Origin: Thermanaeromonas sp. C210
GTDB lineage: Bacteria; Bacillota; DSM-521; Neomoorellales; Neomoorellaceae
Direction: 5' to 3'
Assembly (NCBI RefSeq): GCF_013167955.1
Contig: NZ_BLWF01000004.1
Location: 124,001-188,000, forward strand
DNA: 64,000 nucleotides
Shown here: positions 21,609 through 31,244 of the stretch, piece after piece
Numbering within the stretch: position 1 is the stretch's first letter
Layout of the letters: the number at the start of each line of letters is the position of its first letter
The notes under the pieces: generated by a model
The model's database searches: none
What the model saw: only the letters and a program-made list of their open reading frames with translations
What the model was told of the DNA's origin: nothing
Translations under genes and position numbers: made by a program

Positions 21609-22712
21609 CTAACAACGCGAATATAGTCCCCCTGGCATCCTCGTGACGAGGCCCTGCAATTCTAAGAAGGTGAGGGCGACGTTTATTTCTCGGGCAGGCA
21701 ACCCCACAGCGGCCACCAGCTCTTCCACCGCTGCCGGCACGTCACCCAGGGCGGCCAGAACCTTCTCCTCTGTGGGGGACAGCTTAAAGCCGCCTGTCCT
21801 TTCCCTCCGTTCCGGGAGAGCCGGAGGGCCGTAATCGGAAAAATATTCCTCCAGGATGTCCTCTACACCCGTGACCAGTTTCGCTCCCTGTTTAATCAAG
21901 TTCAGAGTTCCCTTGCTCTGAAGGCTGGTAATGGGCCCCGGTACGGCAAATACATCCCGCCCCTGCTCCAGGGCAAAATCGGCCGTTATAAGGGCCCCGC
22001 TCCTTTCCCCTGCCTCCACCACCACCGTTCCCGGGCAAAGACCGCTTATAATGCGGTTGCGGGCCGGAAAGTGATGCCTCTCTGGAGGCGTTCCCGGCGG
22101 CAGTTCCGACAATATAAGCCCCTCCCGGGCTATCTGTTGGAAGAGGGACGTATTTTGACGGGGATAGATTACATCCACCCCGCACCCTAAAACGGCTATA
22201 GTCTTGCCTTTGCCCTGGAGGGCACCTCGATGGGCGGCGGCGTCTATACCTACCGCGAGTCCGCTCACCACGGACACCCCTTGTTCCGCCAGTTCCCGGG
22301 CCAAAGCCTGGGCCACTTTTAACCCATAGGCTGTAGCCCGCCTGGTGCCCACGACGGCCACTTTAAGGTTTTCCAGGAAATCTAAACTTCCACGATAATA
22401 CAACACCGGAGGCGGATTGTAAATGTTTTTTAGCTCCTGGGGATAAACAGGGTCGGAAAATAGGAGAACTCCCACCCCCGAACCGGTGAGATTATCCCAT
22501 AGCTCTGCCGGACGGACTTTACTCCGCCAGTCCAGCAGTCTTCCGGCCCCTTCTCCCAACCAGGTCAGGCTGCGGAGTTCCTCCTCACCCGCCCTCCAGG
22601 CTGCTTCCGCGCTGCCGAAGTGTTCGATAAGCTGCAACATTCTGCGTCCTCGCAGCCCGGGGCATTGATGTAAGGCTACCCAGTAACCCCGGTCTACATT
22701 TTCATAACTCAA
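21609..22712 (-). CDS. dprA: DNA-processing protein DprA/Smf
   Basis: Loads RecA on incoming single-stranded DNA in natural transformation. It has an N-terminal SAM/HhH region (about 1-65), the Rossmann-like core with VVGTRRATAYG, SGLAVGIDAAAHRGAL, VLGCGVDVIYP and HHFPARNRIISGL, and a C-terminal winged helix (about 305-367). The order dprA-topA-trmFO-xerC matches Bacillus smf-topA-gid-codV. Confidence 0.96.
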   Translation of the reverse strand: MSYENVDRGYWVALHQCPGLRGRRMLQLIEHFGSAEAAWRAGEEELRSLTWLGEGAGRLLDWRSKVRPAELWDNLTGSGVGVLLFSDPVYPQELKNIYNPPPVLYYRGSLDFLENLKVAVVGTRRATAYGLKVAQALARELAEQGVSVVSGLAVGIDAAAHRGALQGKGKTIAVLGCGVDVIYPRQNTSLFQQIAREGLILSELPPGTPPERHHFPARNRIISGLCPGTVVVEAGERSGALITADFALEQGRDVFAVPGPITSLQSKGTLNLIKQGAKLVTGVEDILEEYFSDYGPPALPERRERTGGFKLSPTEEKVLAALGDVPAAVEELVAAVGLPAREINVALTFLELQGLVTRMPGGLYSRC

Positions 22713-22786
22713 CTTTCCCTGTTCCCCCTACCGAATATTCGCCTTACGGGGCCGAGCCCTGCAGAAAAAACGGGTCCCGCACTTGC

Positions 22787-22921
22787 CTAAGGGCCTCCAC
22801 CGGCGGGCTTGCCCTCCTGTTCCTTACCGCCCTTTTTCTTATCACCAATGGCCATTAAGAGGAGAACGAGGAAAAAAACCTGTAACACTAGTGAACTCAG
22901 GGCCGCCAACATTTTAAGCAT
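22787..22921 (-). CDS. Small membrane peptide (44 aa), unknown function
   Basis: An unrecognised 44-residue reading frame. It opens MLKMLAALSSLVLQVFFLVLL, continues as one hydrophobic helix to about residue 26, and ends in a charged Lys/Gly-rich tail (KKKGGKEQEGKPAGGG). The ATG at 22921 has AGGGGGTGG about five bases upstream. It lies in the gatD-dprA gap on the same strand as its neighbours. The helix-plus-basic-tail layout and the good ribosome site argue for a real small membrane protein; there is no evidence for function. Confidence 0.55.
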   Translation of the reverse strand: MLKMLAALSSLVLQVFFLVLLLMAIGDKKKGGKEQEGKPAGGGP

Positions 22922-23013
22922 CAATCCCACCCCCTGTTAAAGGATGCTGCTCGCCATACCGCACCCGGCTTATAGAAGAGCCACCGCTCCCGGTAGCCGC
23001 AGCCTACGGTATG

Positions 23014-23766
23014 TTAACCTCCCTTCCTCCTACCCCGGCCGAACCGCCGCAGAAGATTCTCGTTGGCCTCCCACTCCAGTTCATCATTCAGAGGAGCTAA
23101 AGGGACCTCGCCGTAACGCTTCTGCAGCGCCAGGGCCAAAACGTAATCGGCCAGATGGGGATTCTTGGCCAGAAGCGGTCCGTGAAGATAAGTGCCGATG
23201 ACCCTCCCGGAAATGCAACCTTCGGTGCCGTCTGCCCCATTATTTCCAAAACCGAACACCACGTGGCCCAGGGGTTCTGCCTGCCCGTCACCTTCGAGAA
23301 AAGTGCGGCCCCCGTGGTTTTCAAATCCGACCACCGGCCTAGGGTCGCCCAGGCGCGGAGCGCGAATAGCTATGTTACCCTTCAGGCGCCGGTTTCCCGC
23401 TTCCGTATATACCGGCAATAGGCCCAGTCCCGGAAGAATATTACCTCCTGCGGTGCGGTAATAGCGACCGAAGAGCTGGTACCCACCGCATATAGCCAGC
23501 ACCGCAGCTCCTTCTTCCACGGCTTCCCTCAGCCAGGGTCCTTTGGTGAGCAGATCCCTGGCCGCTACACCCTGCTCCTGATCGGGGCCTCCTCCCAGGA
23601 AAAACAAGTCGTATAGTTTGGGATCCAAAGGGTCCCCTAAGGAGAGACCGGTTATTTCTACTGCTATACCCCGCCACCGGGCGCGACGGTAAAGGACGAG
23701 GATATTGCCGCGGTCCCCGTAGAGATTAAGCAGGTCGGGATAAAGGTGGCATATATGCAGCTTCAC
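23014..23766 (-). CDS. gatD: Lipid II isoglutaminyl synthase, glutamine amidotransferase subunit GatD
   Basis: Supplies ammonia from glutamine to MurT, which amidates D-Glu of lipid II to D-isoGln. The class I triad is visible: nucleophile in AVLAICGGYQLFG, His in GTYLHGPLLAKNPHLAD. The start is placed at GTG 23766 (VKLHICHLYPDLLNLYGDRGN), preceded by GGGGATGGGAG. It overlaps the end of murT by 41 bases, so the two subunits are translationally coupled. The C-terminus is basic. Confidence 0.93.
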   Translation of the reverse strand: MKLHICHLYPDLLNLYGDRGNILVLYRRARWRGIAVEITGLSLGDPLDPKLYDLFFLGGGPDQEQGVAARDLLTKGPWLREAVEEGAAVLAICGGYQLFGRYYRTAGGNILPGLGLLPVYTEAGNRRLKGNIAIRAPRLGDPRPVVGFENHGGRTFLEGDGQAEPLGHVVFGFGNNGADGTEGCISGRVIGTYLHGPLLAKNPHLADYVLALALQKRYGEVPLAPLNDELEWEANENLLRRFGRGRRKGG

Positions 23767-25114
23767 TGTGAGCTCCCATCCCCTTGAGCAAACGGCGGCA
23801 AAGGGCGAGATTAGTATAGGTACACAGTATAATAAGGTTATCAACCGGTTCCCGGGTGGCCTCGCGCAGGGCGGACTCCAGGTCGGGAATCACTTTTAAG
23901 GCCTCAAGGCTTACCCCGCTGTATTTCAGACAAACGGCCATATCCCACGCCCTAAGGCCGGAACAAATAATCCGCGAGTAGAGGGATTTGAGCAGGGGTT
24001 CCAGGTCCACGTCCCAAAGCCAGGATACGTCGCGACCGTCGGCCGCCAGGTCGTTGATGGCCACGATATATGCCGCCGGCCGATTCCCCGCGACCGTCCG
24101 CAGGGCTTCAGCCATCCCCACGGGATTCTTGACTAGAACCAGAACACCCTTCTTGCCTGCCAGCCGGAAACCTTCTATGCGTCCCCGCCCCGGGCGAAAA
24201 TCCTTCACTACTTCCCGTATTACCGAAGGCTCTACTCCCAAAAGCATTCCTGCACTGCTGGCCGTCAAGACGTTATAAGCATTATAGACACCGGGAAGGG
24301 CACTCGTCAACCTTATACGGCCGCCGTTAAAAACAAAATGGAAAGAAGAACCGTTTTCATCCCAGAGGAAGTCCTCGGCCCGGAAGGCCGTTTCCGGACG
24401 CGCCCAGTCACAGCGGGGGCAGCGATAGGATCCCAAGTGCCCGTAATGGTAATAGGCGTACTCCAAAGGCACCCGGCAGGAGGGGCAGAGGTGCCCCTCC
24501 TGCACATCAGCCGGGCGGGTTCGGCTAAGGGGGGTGCGCTCCAACCCGTAATAAAAAACTCCCTTTCTGCCGCGCCCCAAAGAGGCAACTAATGAGTCGT
24601 CCGCATTAAGGAGCAGCCGGGCCTCGGGCACCTGAGCCAGGGCCCCCTTTATCGATGCGGCCAACTGTTCTAATTCATGGTACCGGTCCAGCTGATCCCG
24701 TAGAAGATTGGTAACTACCACCAGGTGAGCGGGCACTTGTCCCAAAACTATACCCAAGCTACCTTCATCCACCTCTAAAACCGCTGCGCGGCCGTAACCT
24801 TTAGCTTTTGCCCCTTTGAGCATGGCCGTAGCCACCCCAGCCGGCATATTGGCTCCTTCGCCATTGTACACCACCTGCCAGCCCTGGGCGGTCAAGAGCT
24901 GAGCCAGCAAGTTGGAGGTGGTAGTTTTGCCGTTGGTACCGGTAACGATGACAATGGGGTTTAAGCCCCGGGCGAGGTGGCGCAAGAGGCCCGGGAACAC
25001 CTTGAGCGCTATACAGCCCGGCAGGGACGTGGCATCCCGACCTGCCAGGCGACAAAGGAGGGCCGCCAGGCGGCCCAGGAATACTGCCAGCGAACAAAGT
25101 AGAAGATTAAACAT
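23726..25114 (-). CDS. murT: Lipid II isoglutaminyl synthase, Mur ligase-like subunit MurT
   Basis: ATP-dependent catalytic partner of GatD. The Mur-ligase P-loop IVTGTNGKTTTSNLLAQLL is near residues 57-75, followed by the MurT-specific four-cysteine ribbon (CPSCRVPLEYAYYHYGHLG ... CPRC, about 208-236) and the C-terminal DUF1727 domain with VAINDLAADGRDVSWLWDVD. It has 462 residues. It overlaps murJ upstream by eight bases, giving a murJ-murT-gatD cell wall operon. Confidence 0.94.
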   Translation of the reverse strand: MFNLLLCSLAVFLGRLAALLCRLAGRDATSLPGCIALKVFPGLLRHLARGLNPIVIVTGTNGKTTTSNLLAQLLTAQGWQVVYNGEGANMPAGVATAMLKGAKAKGYGRAAVLEVDEGSLGIVLGQVPAHLVVVTNLLRDQLDRYHELEQLAASIKGALAQVPEARLLLNADDSLVASLGRGRKGVFYYGLERTPLSRTRPADVQEGHLCPSCRVPLEYAYYHYGHLGSYRCPRCDWARPETAFRAEDFLWDENGSSFHFVFNGGRIRLTSALPGVYNAYNVLTASSAGMLLGVEPSVIREVVKDFRPGRGRIEGFRLAGKKGVLVLVKNPVGMAEALRTVAGNRPAAYIVAINDLAADGRDVSWLWDVDLEPLLKSLYSRIICSGLRAWDMAVCLKYSGVSLEALKVIPDLESALREATREPVDNLIILCTYTNLALCRRLLKGMGAHSEAAYMPPLSRPA

Positions 25115-26720
25115 CGCGAGTTTTCTGCCCCCCTACCGGCCGGGTACGGCGGACGCGCCGCCTAAGTATTCTCCATAAGTGTTCTAATTCCTCCATGCGC
25201 CAAACCCAGGCCAAACCCAAGTAAAGAACGGCCCCCAGCCCTATCATAACTAAAAGTCCAAGCCCTTCCCGTACAACTTCGAAGTCCGGCCAGCCCAGGG
25301 AGATCCGCCCGGCCAGGAGCTTTAAGACCACACCCATTACCAAAGCGGCTCCCAGGCTGCGCGCCAGGGTGCGTCCTACGGCGCTGAAGTCCACGGGTAC
25401 AAAACCCCGCCGGCGTAGATAGTAGTAAAGGAGGAAAGCATTAAACCAGCCGGCTAGGGAATAAGCCAGGGCCAGGCCCCTGACCCCCCACAGGGGGCCT
25501 AAAGTAAAATTAAGGCCGGTGCCCAAGGCGAGGGTGAGGAGACTGGTTTTCAAGGGCGTCCTCGTGTCATGCAGGGCATAAAAGGCGCGGGCCAAAATCT
25601 CATAGGCACCGTAGGCGGTAATACCTAAAGCATAATAAGTAAGGGCGCCGGCGGTGAGGAGGGTATCCTGGCGCGTAAAACGCCCGTGCTCAAAAAGCAC
25701 CCTGATCACCGGCTCTCCTAATACCGCCAGCCCTACCGTGGCCGGCAGGGCCAGAAAAACAATCGTCCTCAAGGACGTGACCAGGTAGCTGCTGAAGGTT
25801 TCACGTTCCTCCTGTGCCGCCAGCCGGGTTAGGGCCGGTAGCAAAGTAATGCCTATGGAAGTGGCAAAAAGCATGGGAACCATGACCACCCGGCTGGAAA
25901 TAGTCAGGGCGTTAATGGAGCCCTGAGGCAGAAAAGAAGCGATGAAGGTCTGGTTGATAAAAAGATTGATCTGGGCGATGGACAGACCCAGGGCCACCGG
26001 TAACATAAGGTGCCCGATCCGCCTGATGGCCGGATGGTGAAAGTTAAGGGACCATGTGTAACGTGGCTTAAGGCGCCCCACACCCCAGATCTGTACCAGG
26101 AAGTTAAGAAAGGCGCCTATCAGAGTGGAAACCGCGAAGGCCGCAATACCTAAAGGCTGGGCCAGGGCAATGCCGAAAATAATAATGGCCGCATTATATA
26201 CGAGAGGCCCGATAACCGTCCCGATAAAGGACTGGTAGGCGTATTCGGTTCCCATGAGGACCCCATTCAGGGAGTGGAACATTATACTGATCAGACCGAT
26301 GCGGGTCAAAAAGGCGGTGTAGGCTACTTGCTGGTCGTCGAAACCGGGGGCCACCAGGCGCACCAGGGACGGCGTAAGGGACATGCAGAAGAGGATGGCC
26401 AGGCCCACCAGGACCAGCACTATATTGAAGGCGATACTTACAACTTCCCAGACCTCTTTCTCTCTTTTCTCAGCCAAATAAGTGGACAGCACGGGGATAA
26501 AGGCAGAGCTTATCCCCCCTCCCACTAAAACCAGGTAAATGGTGTCCGGAATAACGAAGGAAGTATTGAGCATATCCGTCAGGCGGTTCTGGCCAAAGAG
26601 GGTGGAGATAGCCGTGTTACGCAGAAAGCCCAGTATGCGGGACACCATCGACGCAGCGGTCATTACCATGGCCCAATGGGCCAAACCCAGTTCCACTCGG
26701 GCCGTCACTTTTTCTGTCAC
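25107..26720 (-). CDS. murJ: Lipid II flippase MurJ (MviN)
   Basis: MOP-superfamily membrane protein that moves lipid II across the membrane. The 537-residue chain has about 14 hydrophobic segments and the family N-terminus MVSRILGFLRNTAISTLFG, plus GTVIGPLVYNAAIIIFG and FEHGRFTRQDTLLTAGALTYY. The start ATG (MTEKVTARVE) follows a GGAAGGTTGG stretch. The gene heads the murJ-murT-gatD run. Confidence 0.94.
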   Translation of the reverse strand: MTEKVTARVELGLAHWAMVMTAASMVSRILGFLRNTAISTLFGQNRLTDMLNTSFVIPDTIYLVLVGGGISSAFIPVLSTYLAEKREKEVWEVVSIAFNIVLVLVGLAILFCMSLTPSLVRLVAPGFDDQQVAYTAFLTRIGLISIMFHSLNGVLMGTEYAYQSFIGTVIGPLVYNAAIIIFGIALAQPLGIAAFAVSTLIGAFLNFLVQIWGVGRLKPRYTWSLNFHHPAIRRIGHLMLPVALGLSIAQINLFINQTFIASFLPQGSINALTISSRVVMVPMLFATSIGITLLPALTRLAAQEERETFSSYLVTSLRTIVFLALPATVGLAVLGEPVIRVLFEHGRFTRQDTLLTAGALTYYALGITAYGAYEILARAFYALHDTRTPLKTSLLTLALGTGLNFTLGPLWGVRGLALAYSLAGWFNAFLLYYYLRRRGFVPVDFSAVGRTLARSLGAALVMGVVLKLLAGRISLGWPDFEVVREGLGLLVMIGLGAVLYLGLAWVWRMEELEHLWRILRRRVRRTRPVGGQKTRDV

Positions 26721-26802
26721 CAGCCAACCTTCCCTCGACTTCTACCTGAAGTACCGCCTTCATTTTTGCCGGGCTAAAGGTATTTTAACCCCTTTGAGGC
26801 CG

Positions 26803-26840
26803 CAAAAAAAGAGGGGGCTGGCTGAAAGGTTCAGCCTCCC
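26803..26840 (-). terminator. Rho-independent terminator at the end of comM
   Basis: On the minus strand the last codons of comM run into GGGGAGGCTGAA-CCT-TTCAGCCAGCCCCC followed by TCTTTTTTTG. The stem starts within the coding sequence and overlaps the stop codon at 26831, a compact arrangement. Confidence 0.8.
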
Positions 26841-28354
26841 CATACGGAACGGTATTGAAGGGCCTCGGCCAGGTGGTGTTCCTCAATCATCTCCGCTCCC
26901 TCCAGATCGGCAATGGTGCGGGCCACCTTGAGGAGGCGGTCATGGCCCCGCATGGACAAGGCGAGCTTGTTAAAGGCCGAACGCAACAGAAGGCGGGCTC
27001 CACGGGTAAGGCTACAGCACTCACGCACCTGGTGCCCGCTCATTTCGGCATTGCAGCTGAGGCCCCAGGGGGCCAGGCGTCGACGCTGCCGCTCCCTGGC
27101 TTCCGTCACCCTATGGCGGACCACCCCGGATGGTTCCGCCCACTGTTGGGTTTCAATTTCCCGGTACTCGAGGCGCCGCACTTCTATGTGGAGGTCAATA
27201 CGATCCAGCAGAGGGCCGGACAAGCGTTTGCGATACTGGGCTATCTGGTAGGGGGTACAAGTGCAGGTGTTCCTCTCATCAGCGAAGTAGCCGCAGGGAC
27301 ACGGATTCATACTTCCCACAAGGATAAAATTGGCAGGGTAGGTAATAGCTGCCGCCACCCGCGCCACGGTGACCACCCGGTCTTCCAGGGGCTGGCGCAG
27401 GGCTTCCAGGACATCCCGGCGAAACTCCGCCATCTCGTCCAAGAAAAGAACACCGTAGGTGGCCAAACTAACCTCACCGGGCTTGGGAATCCGGCCGCCG
27501 CCGATAATACTGGCCGTGGAAGCAGTATGGTGAGGGGTGCGGAAGGGCCGCTCTGTCACGAGCCCCTGGCCCGGGGCCAGGAGTCCGGCTGCGCTGTAAA
27601 TCTTGGTCACCGTTAAGGCTTCTTCGTAGGTTAAGGGCGGCAGAATGGAAGGTAGACTCCGGGCCAGCATGGTCTTCCCGGCCCCGGGGCTTCCGATAAG
27701 AAGCACGTTATGGCCGCCGGCTGCGGCTATCTCTAAGCCCCTCTTGGCGGCTTCCTGCCCCTTGATTTCCGCCATGTCAACCCCGGCGGTAACCCCAATT
27801 GGCCCGGCCGGATCTGCCGCCTCGACTACGGGAAGGTCTCCCTCTCCCCGCAGGTAGGCCACAACCTCCACCAGAGTCTCGGCCGCCATTACCCTCAAAC
27901 GGCTGGCCAAGGCGGCTTCGTTAGCATTGGCCGACGGCACAATAAAAGTAGCCCCCGGCTCAATCTCCTGCAGTGCCAGGGCCATAGGCAAGACTCCGGG
28001 AACGGGCCGCAGGCTTCCTTCCAAGGAAAGCTCGCCGACGGCATAGACAGCCGTTGCCTTCTCGCCGCTCAGCTCACCTGCGGCGGCTAGAATACCTAGA
28101 GCTATCGGAAGGTCATAGATGGGGCCCTCTTTTTTTATGTCGCCGGGGGCCAAGTTAACAATAATGCGCCGTAGAGGAAACTCGAAACCGGAGTTTTTGA
28201 GGGCTGCTCTAACTCTCTCCCGGGCCTCCCTCACGGAAGGGTCGGGGAGGCCTACAATCTCAAAAAGGGGCAGGCCGTTGCTAATATCGACCTCTACCCT
28301 TACCTTTTGCCCCTCCAGGCCCACCAGGACTACGGAGTTAACAATGGCCAGCAT
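26831..28354 (-). CDS. comM: ComM/YifB family Mg-chelatase-like AAA+ ATPase
   Basis: Hexameric helicase-like ATPase; ComM promotes branch migration in natural transformation. The protein (about 507 residues from ATG 28354) begins MLAIVNSVVLVGLEGQKVRV, has Walker A GSPGAGKTMLARSLPS (about 215), Walker B GVLFLDEMAEF, the inserted cysteine loop MNPCPCGYFADERNTCTC and the C-terminal Mg_chelatase_C region. Two degenerate copies of its 5' end occur at 33.2 and 48.7 kb, which makes this the intact parent locus in the window. A terminator of the upstream acr3 operon lies in its leader. Confidence 0.93.
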   Translation of the reverse strand: MLAIVNSVVLVGLEGQKVRVEVDISNGLPLFEIVGLPDPSVREARERVRAALKNSGFEFPLRRIIVNLAPGDIKKEGPIYDLPIALGILAAAGELSGEKATAVYAVGELSLEGSLRPVPGVLPMALALQEIEPGATFIVPSANANEAALASRLRVMAAETLVEVVAYLRGEGDLPVVEAADPAGPIGVTAGVDMAEIKGQEAAKRGLEIAAAGGHNVLLIGSPGAGKTMLARSLPSILPPLTYEEALTVTKIYSAAGLLAPGQGLVTERPFRTPHHTASTASIIGGGRIPKPGEVSLATYGVLFLDEMAEFRRDVLEALRQPLEDRVVTVARVAAAITYPANFILVGSMNPCPCGYFADERNTCTCTPYQIAQYRKRLSGPLLDRIDLHIEVRRLEYREIETQQWAEPSGVVRHRVTEARERQRRRLAPWGLSCNAEMSGHQVRECCSLTRGARLLLRSAFNKLALSMRGHDRLLKVARTIADLEGAEMIEEHHLAEALQYRSVWGG

Positions 28355-28441
28355 TTGGAACCCCCGATAAGTCGGCAAATGTACCGGTTATATATCCAAC
28401 ATTTGCTATTCGCCGGCAGACGCGGGAGTTCCTGCTCAAGG

Positions 28442-28478
28442 TGGTAAAAAAAGAAGAGACCCCGTTTGGGGTTCTTCC
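28442..28478 (-). terminator. Rho-independent terminator after acr3
   Basis: Minus-strand hairpin AGAACCCC-AAAC-GGGGTCTCT followed by TCTTTTTTT. It sits between the acr3 stop and the comM start. The same hairpin with a few changes is copied at 33360-33395 within the duplicated comM leader. Confidence 0.85.
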
Positions 28479-28536
28479 GCTATCCCTGTTTCCGGCTTAC
28501 TTACGCCCCCTTCTCCGTTCGATTTTCCGCCTTTTT

Positions 28537-29610
28537 TCAGTTCCTGCCCGGTACCGCTCCATAGTACCGTCGCTGGAAGCTTAAGGCTACGTTAACCAAC
28601 CCGATCATCACCGGCACCTCAATCAGGGGACCGATGACCGCCGCAAAGGCCTGGCCGGAGTTGATGCCGAATACGGCCACGGCCACGGCGATGGCCAGCT
28701 CAAAGTTGTTGCTGGCGGCGGTAAAGGAAAGGGTTGTCGTCTGTTCATAGTTGACCCCCAGCCGCATGCTGAGGAAAAATGAAATCAAGAACATGAGGAC
28801 AAAGTAGCAGATCAGGGGAATGGCTACCCTGACTACATCCATGGGCAAGGAAACAATGTACTGACCCTTAAGGGAAAACATAACCACAATGGTAAACAAC
28901 AGGGCGATTAGCGCTAAGGGGCTGATCTTGGGGACAAAGGTTTTTTCGTACCATTCCTTGCCGTGGGCCGGCATCAGGGTAAAACGGGTGATGACCCCGG
29001 CCACGAAGGGGATGCCCAGGTAGATAGCCACGCTGGTGGCCACTTCGCCGATGGAGACGTGGACTTGCATCCCCTGGAAGCCCAGCCATCCCGGTAGAAG
29101 GGTGATGAAAATATAGGCGTAAATTGAATAAAAGATAACCTGGAAGATGGAGTTCAGGGCCACCAGGGCGGCGGCGTACTCGGCATCGCCCCTGGCCAGG
29201 CTGTTCCAGACGATGACCATGGCGATACAGCGCGCCAGGCCGATTAATATTAGCCCGGCCATGTATTCCGGGTAATTGTGTAAGAAGATAATGGCCAGGA
29301 TAAACATGAGAATGGGGCCGATAATCCAATTCTGGACGAGGGACAGGGCCATAACTTTGCCGTTGCGGAATACCTTGCCTATTTCCTCGTATTTCACCTT
29401 GGCCAGGGGCGGGTACATCATCACGATAAGGCCGATGGCGATGGGGATGGAAGTTGTGCCCACCGACATTTTATTCAGCGCATCCGCGACCCCGGGTACC
29501 ATGTAACCCAAGGTCACACCAAAGGCCATGGCCAAGAAGATCCAGAGAGTTAAAAAGCGATCCAGCAGGGATAACCTCGCCACAGGTTGACTGTTGTTTA
29601 CCGCTGCCAT
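28537..29610 (-). CDS. acr3: Arsenite efflux transporter Acr3
   Basis: Ten-helix membrane carrier that exports arsenite (Acr3/BASS superfamily). The 357-residue chain contains [16 protein letters not shown] (about 129), which carries the cysteine essential in characterised Acr3 proteins, and the C-terminal [20 protein letters not shown]. The ATG has AGGAGG upstream. It lies 38 bases downstream of arsR in one operon and is followed by a terminator. Confidence 0.95.
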   Translation of the reverse strand: MAAVNNSQPVARLSLLDRFLTLWIFLAMAFGVTLGYMVPGVADALNKMSVGTTSIPIAIGLIVMMYPPLAKVKYEEIGKVFRNGKVMALSLVQNWIIGPILMFILAIIFLHNYPEYMAGLILIGLARCIAMVIVWNSLARGDAEYAAALVALNSIFQVIFYSIYAYIFITLLPGWLGFQGMQVHVSIGEVATSVAIYLGIPFVAGVITRFTLMPAHGKEWYEKTFVPKISPLALIALLFTIVVMFSLKGQYIVSLPMDVVRVAIPLICYFVLMFLISFFLSMRLGVNYEQTTTLSFTAASNNFELAIAVAVAVFGINSGQAFAAVIGPLIEVPVMIGLVNVALSFQRRYYGAVPGRN

Positions 29611-29648
29611 TAACTATTAAACCTCCTCGTAGCTTTTATTTTGCACAA

Positions 29649-30047
29649 CTAACCATCCATCTCTTTACTGCTCATCTTCCGGAACGAGCGGCAGGCAACC
29701 TTGGGGTTTTCAAGGAGCTGCTGCAGTTTCTCGTAATCAACCCTAAACTCCTTCTTATCCGCAAGGGGTACATCCAGGTAGTCCAGCCAGCCCTGAAGGA
29801 CTGCGGCCAGTTTTTCCTTATTGAGGTGGTAGAACACCCACTGGCTCACTTTTTCCTCCCAGACCAGGTCGGCTTCCTTTAGTACCCGCAGGTGCTGTGA
29901 TATTGCCGGCTGGGTAATTCCTAAAATCTCTTCCAGCTCGCAGACGCACAGCTCCCCTTCGGTCAGCAAGGCGATAATCCTGAGCCGCAGATGCTGTCCC
30001 AGGGCTTTAAAGACCTTTTCCCAATCCTTTAATGTCACCCCCTTCAC
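29649..30047 (-). CDS. arsR: ArsR/SmtB family arsenic-responsive repressor
   Basis: Winged-helix repressor, 132 residues. The metalloid-binding motif GELCVCELEEILG lies in helix 3 and the recognition helix is TQPAISQHLRVLKEADLV. A further Cys (VACRSF) lies near the C-terminus. It probably controls its own arsR-acr3 operon and perhaps the divergent genes at 30.2 kb. The start is GTG 30047 or GTG 30038, both preceded by G-rich sequence. Confidence 0.93.
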   Translation of the reverse strand: MKGVTLKDWEKVFKALGQHLRLRIIALLTEGELCVCELEEILGITQPAISQHLRVLKEADLVWEEKVSQWVFYHLNKEKLAAVLQGWLDYLDVPLADKKEFRVDYEKLQQLLENPKVACRSFRKMSSKEMDG

Positions 30048-30224
30048 CCCCCTCTAAATAAGCTATTAATTATATAATATTGGGGTTCATTATCCTTGTC
30101 AATACGGGGTTCCCGGCCCTATTGGCATCCTTGCCGATAGGGCCGGTCTTGGGCATCATATACTAAAATAATAAAGCAGCATACATTACTCCTCTATGTA
30201 TCGGGGTTAAAGGTAGGGTAGATT

Positions 30225-30338
30225 ATGAATTATATTGATCGAGTACTGGAACGGCTACATCAGGATGTGCCTGTCGAGGTTTTTTATCCTGCGCGTCCTC
30301 TACGTCCAACCCACGCCTGGGGCCCCTCATGGCCCTGA
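30225..30338 (+). other. Short open frame fused to a permease relic at a deletion junction
   Basis: An ATG with an AGGTAGGG upstream opens a 37-codon frame, MNYIDRVLERLHQDVPVEVF, that then shifts out of any recognisable family at about 30281, where the permease relic begins in another frame. The first ~15 residues resemble the start of a longer protein (glutamate dehydrogenases begin similarly, but the match is too short to call). It is best read as the left side of a deletion. Confidence 0.3.
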
Positions 30339-30481
30339 TCATCGGCGGCGCCGGGGCCAGTATACCCGAGGTTGCCCTGCTGGCAAGCATCTTTAAGCCC
30401 CGCCTGGTGGCGGTGTTCGTTCTCACCATCTTTACCATCGCCGTCCTGGCCGGGTATGCTCTTGATATTATCTTTGCATAA
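30281..30481 (+). pseudogene. C-terminal relic of a DUF318-type (ArsP-like) permease
   Basis: In frame to the TAA at 30479-30481 one reads FLSCASSTSNPRLGPLMALI, then a glycine-rich segment GGAGASIPEVALLASIF and a final hydrophobic helix ending YALDIIFA. This parallels the last two helices of the permease at 31564-32741. The rest of the gene is missing upstream. The DUF2703 gene starts 14 bases after its stop, so the pair were once an operon. Confidence 0.6.
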
Positions 30482-30495
30482 GGAGGCACTGTATT

Positions 30496-31179
30496 ATGGC
30501 GGAAAAGAAAGGACTGCTGGCCAGGGTCTTCGGCCGGCAGGGAAGCTCTTGCTGCTCTATTCAAATTGAAGAGATCTCTGAAAGGGAAAACCAAACCGCC
30601 AACAGCTGTTGCTGCTGCGGCGTTCCTGCGCCGGGCAGTCCGGAAAAAACTGCGGGGCATGAGAAAAGAACATCGCCCGATACCCAGGATAACCAGCGTA
30701 CCCTCGACATTGATTTCCTCTACCTGGACCTGGATGCCTGCACCAGGTGCCAGGGAACGGCGCGAAACCTGGAAGAGGCTCTTAACGAAGTAGCCGGTAT
30801 CTTGGAAGCAACCGGAATCAAGGTCAACCTGCGCAAGATCCACGTCCAGACGGAAGAACAGGCCCTGGCCCTGGGATTTGTCAGTTCACCCACCATCCGC
30901 ATCAACGGGCGGGACATCCAGCTGGACGTGAGGGAAAGCCTTTGTGAATCCTGCGGCGACCTTTGCGGCGAGGATGTTGACTGCCGTGTCTGGGTATACC
31001 AGGGCAAGGAATATACCGAGGCTCCCAAAGGGATGATCATTGAGGCCATCCTGAAACATGTTTACGGCGGCGGTATGGAAACCCCGGCAGAAAGGGAAAC
31101 ATTGAGGGAACTACCTGCTAATCTAAAGCGCTTCTTTGCCGCCAAACGCAAGAAAGAAGAAAACAGGTGTTGCGATTAA
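30496..31179 (+). CDS. DUF2703 domain protein, arsenic-cluster associated
   Basis: A 227-residue, cysteine-rich cytoplasmic protein. After a Cys-rich N-terminal stretch (SSCCSI, NSCCCCG) comes a thioredoxin-like DUF2703 domain (about 73-195) with LYLDLDACTRCQGTARNLEEA, where the CxxC occupies the redox position, then SSPTIRINGRDIQLD and CESCGDLCGEDVDC. It ends in CCD. Such proteins recur next to arsenic permeases and ArsR; a role in metalloid binding or transfer is inferred. AAGGAGG lies upstream of the ATG. Confidence 0.8.
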   Translation: MAEKKGLLARVFGRQGSSCCSIQIEEISERENQTANSCCCCGVPAPGSPEKTAGHEKRTSPDTQDNQRTLDIDFLYLDLDACTRCQGTARNLEEALNEVAGILEATGIKVNLRKIHVQTEEQALALGFVSSPTIRINGRDIQLDVRESLCESCGDLCGEDVDCRVWVYQGKEYTEAPKGMIIEAILKHVYGGGMETPAERETLRELPANLKRFFAAKRKKEENRCCD

Positions 31180-31244
31180 CGCCCTTTTGCCCGTCCTGCC
31201 ATTAAAAGAGCAACAAACGCGACCTTCAAATTAAACTTGACCCG

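Noticed and set aside
30223-30843. Minus-strand 206-codon frame opposite the permease relic and DUF2703 gene
   Set aside because: The plus strand has the clear DUF2703 protein with ribosome site; the minus translation has no family features.
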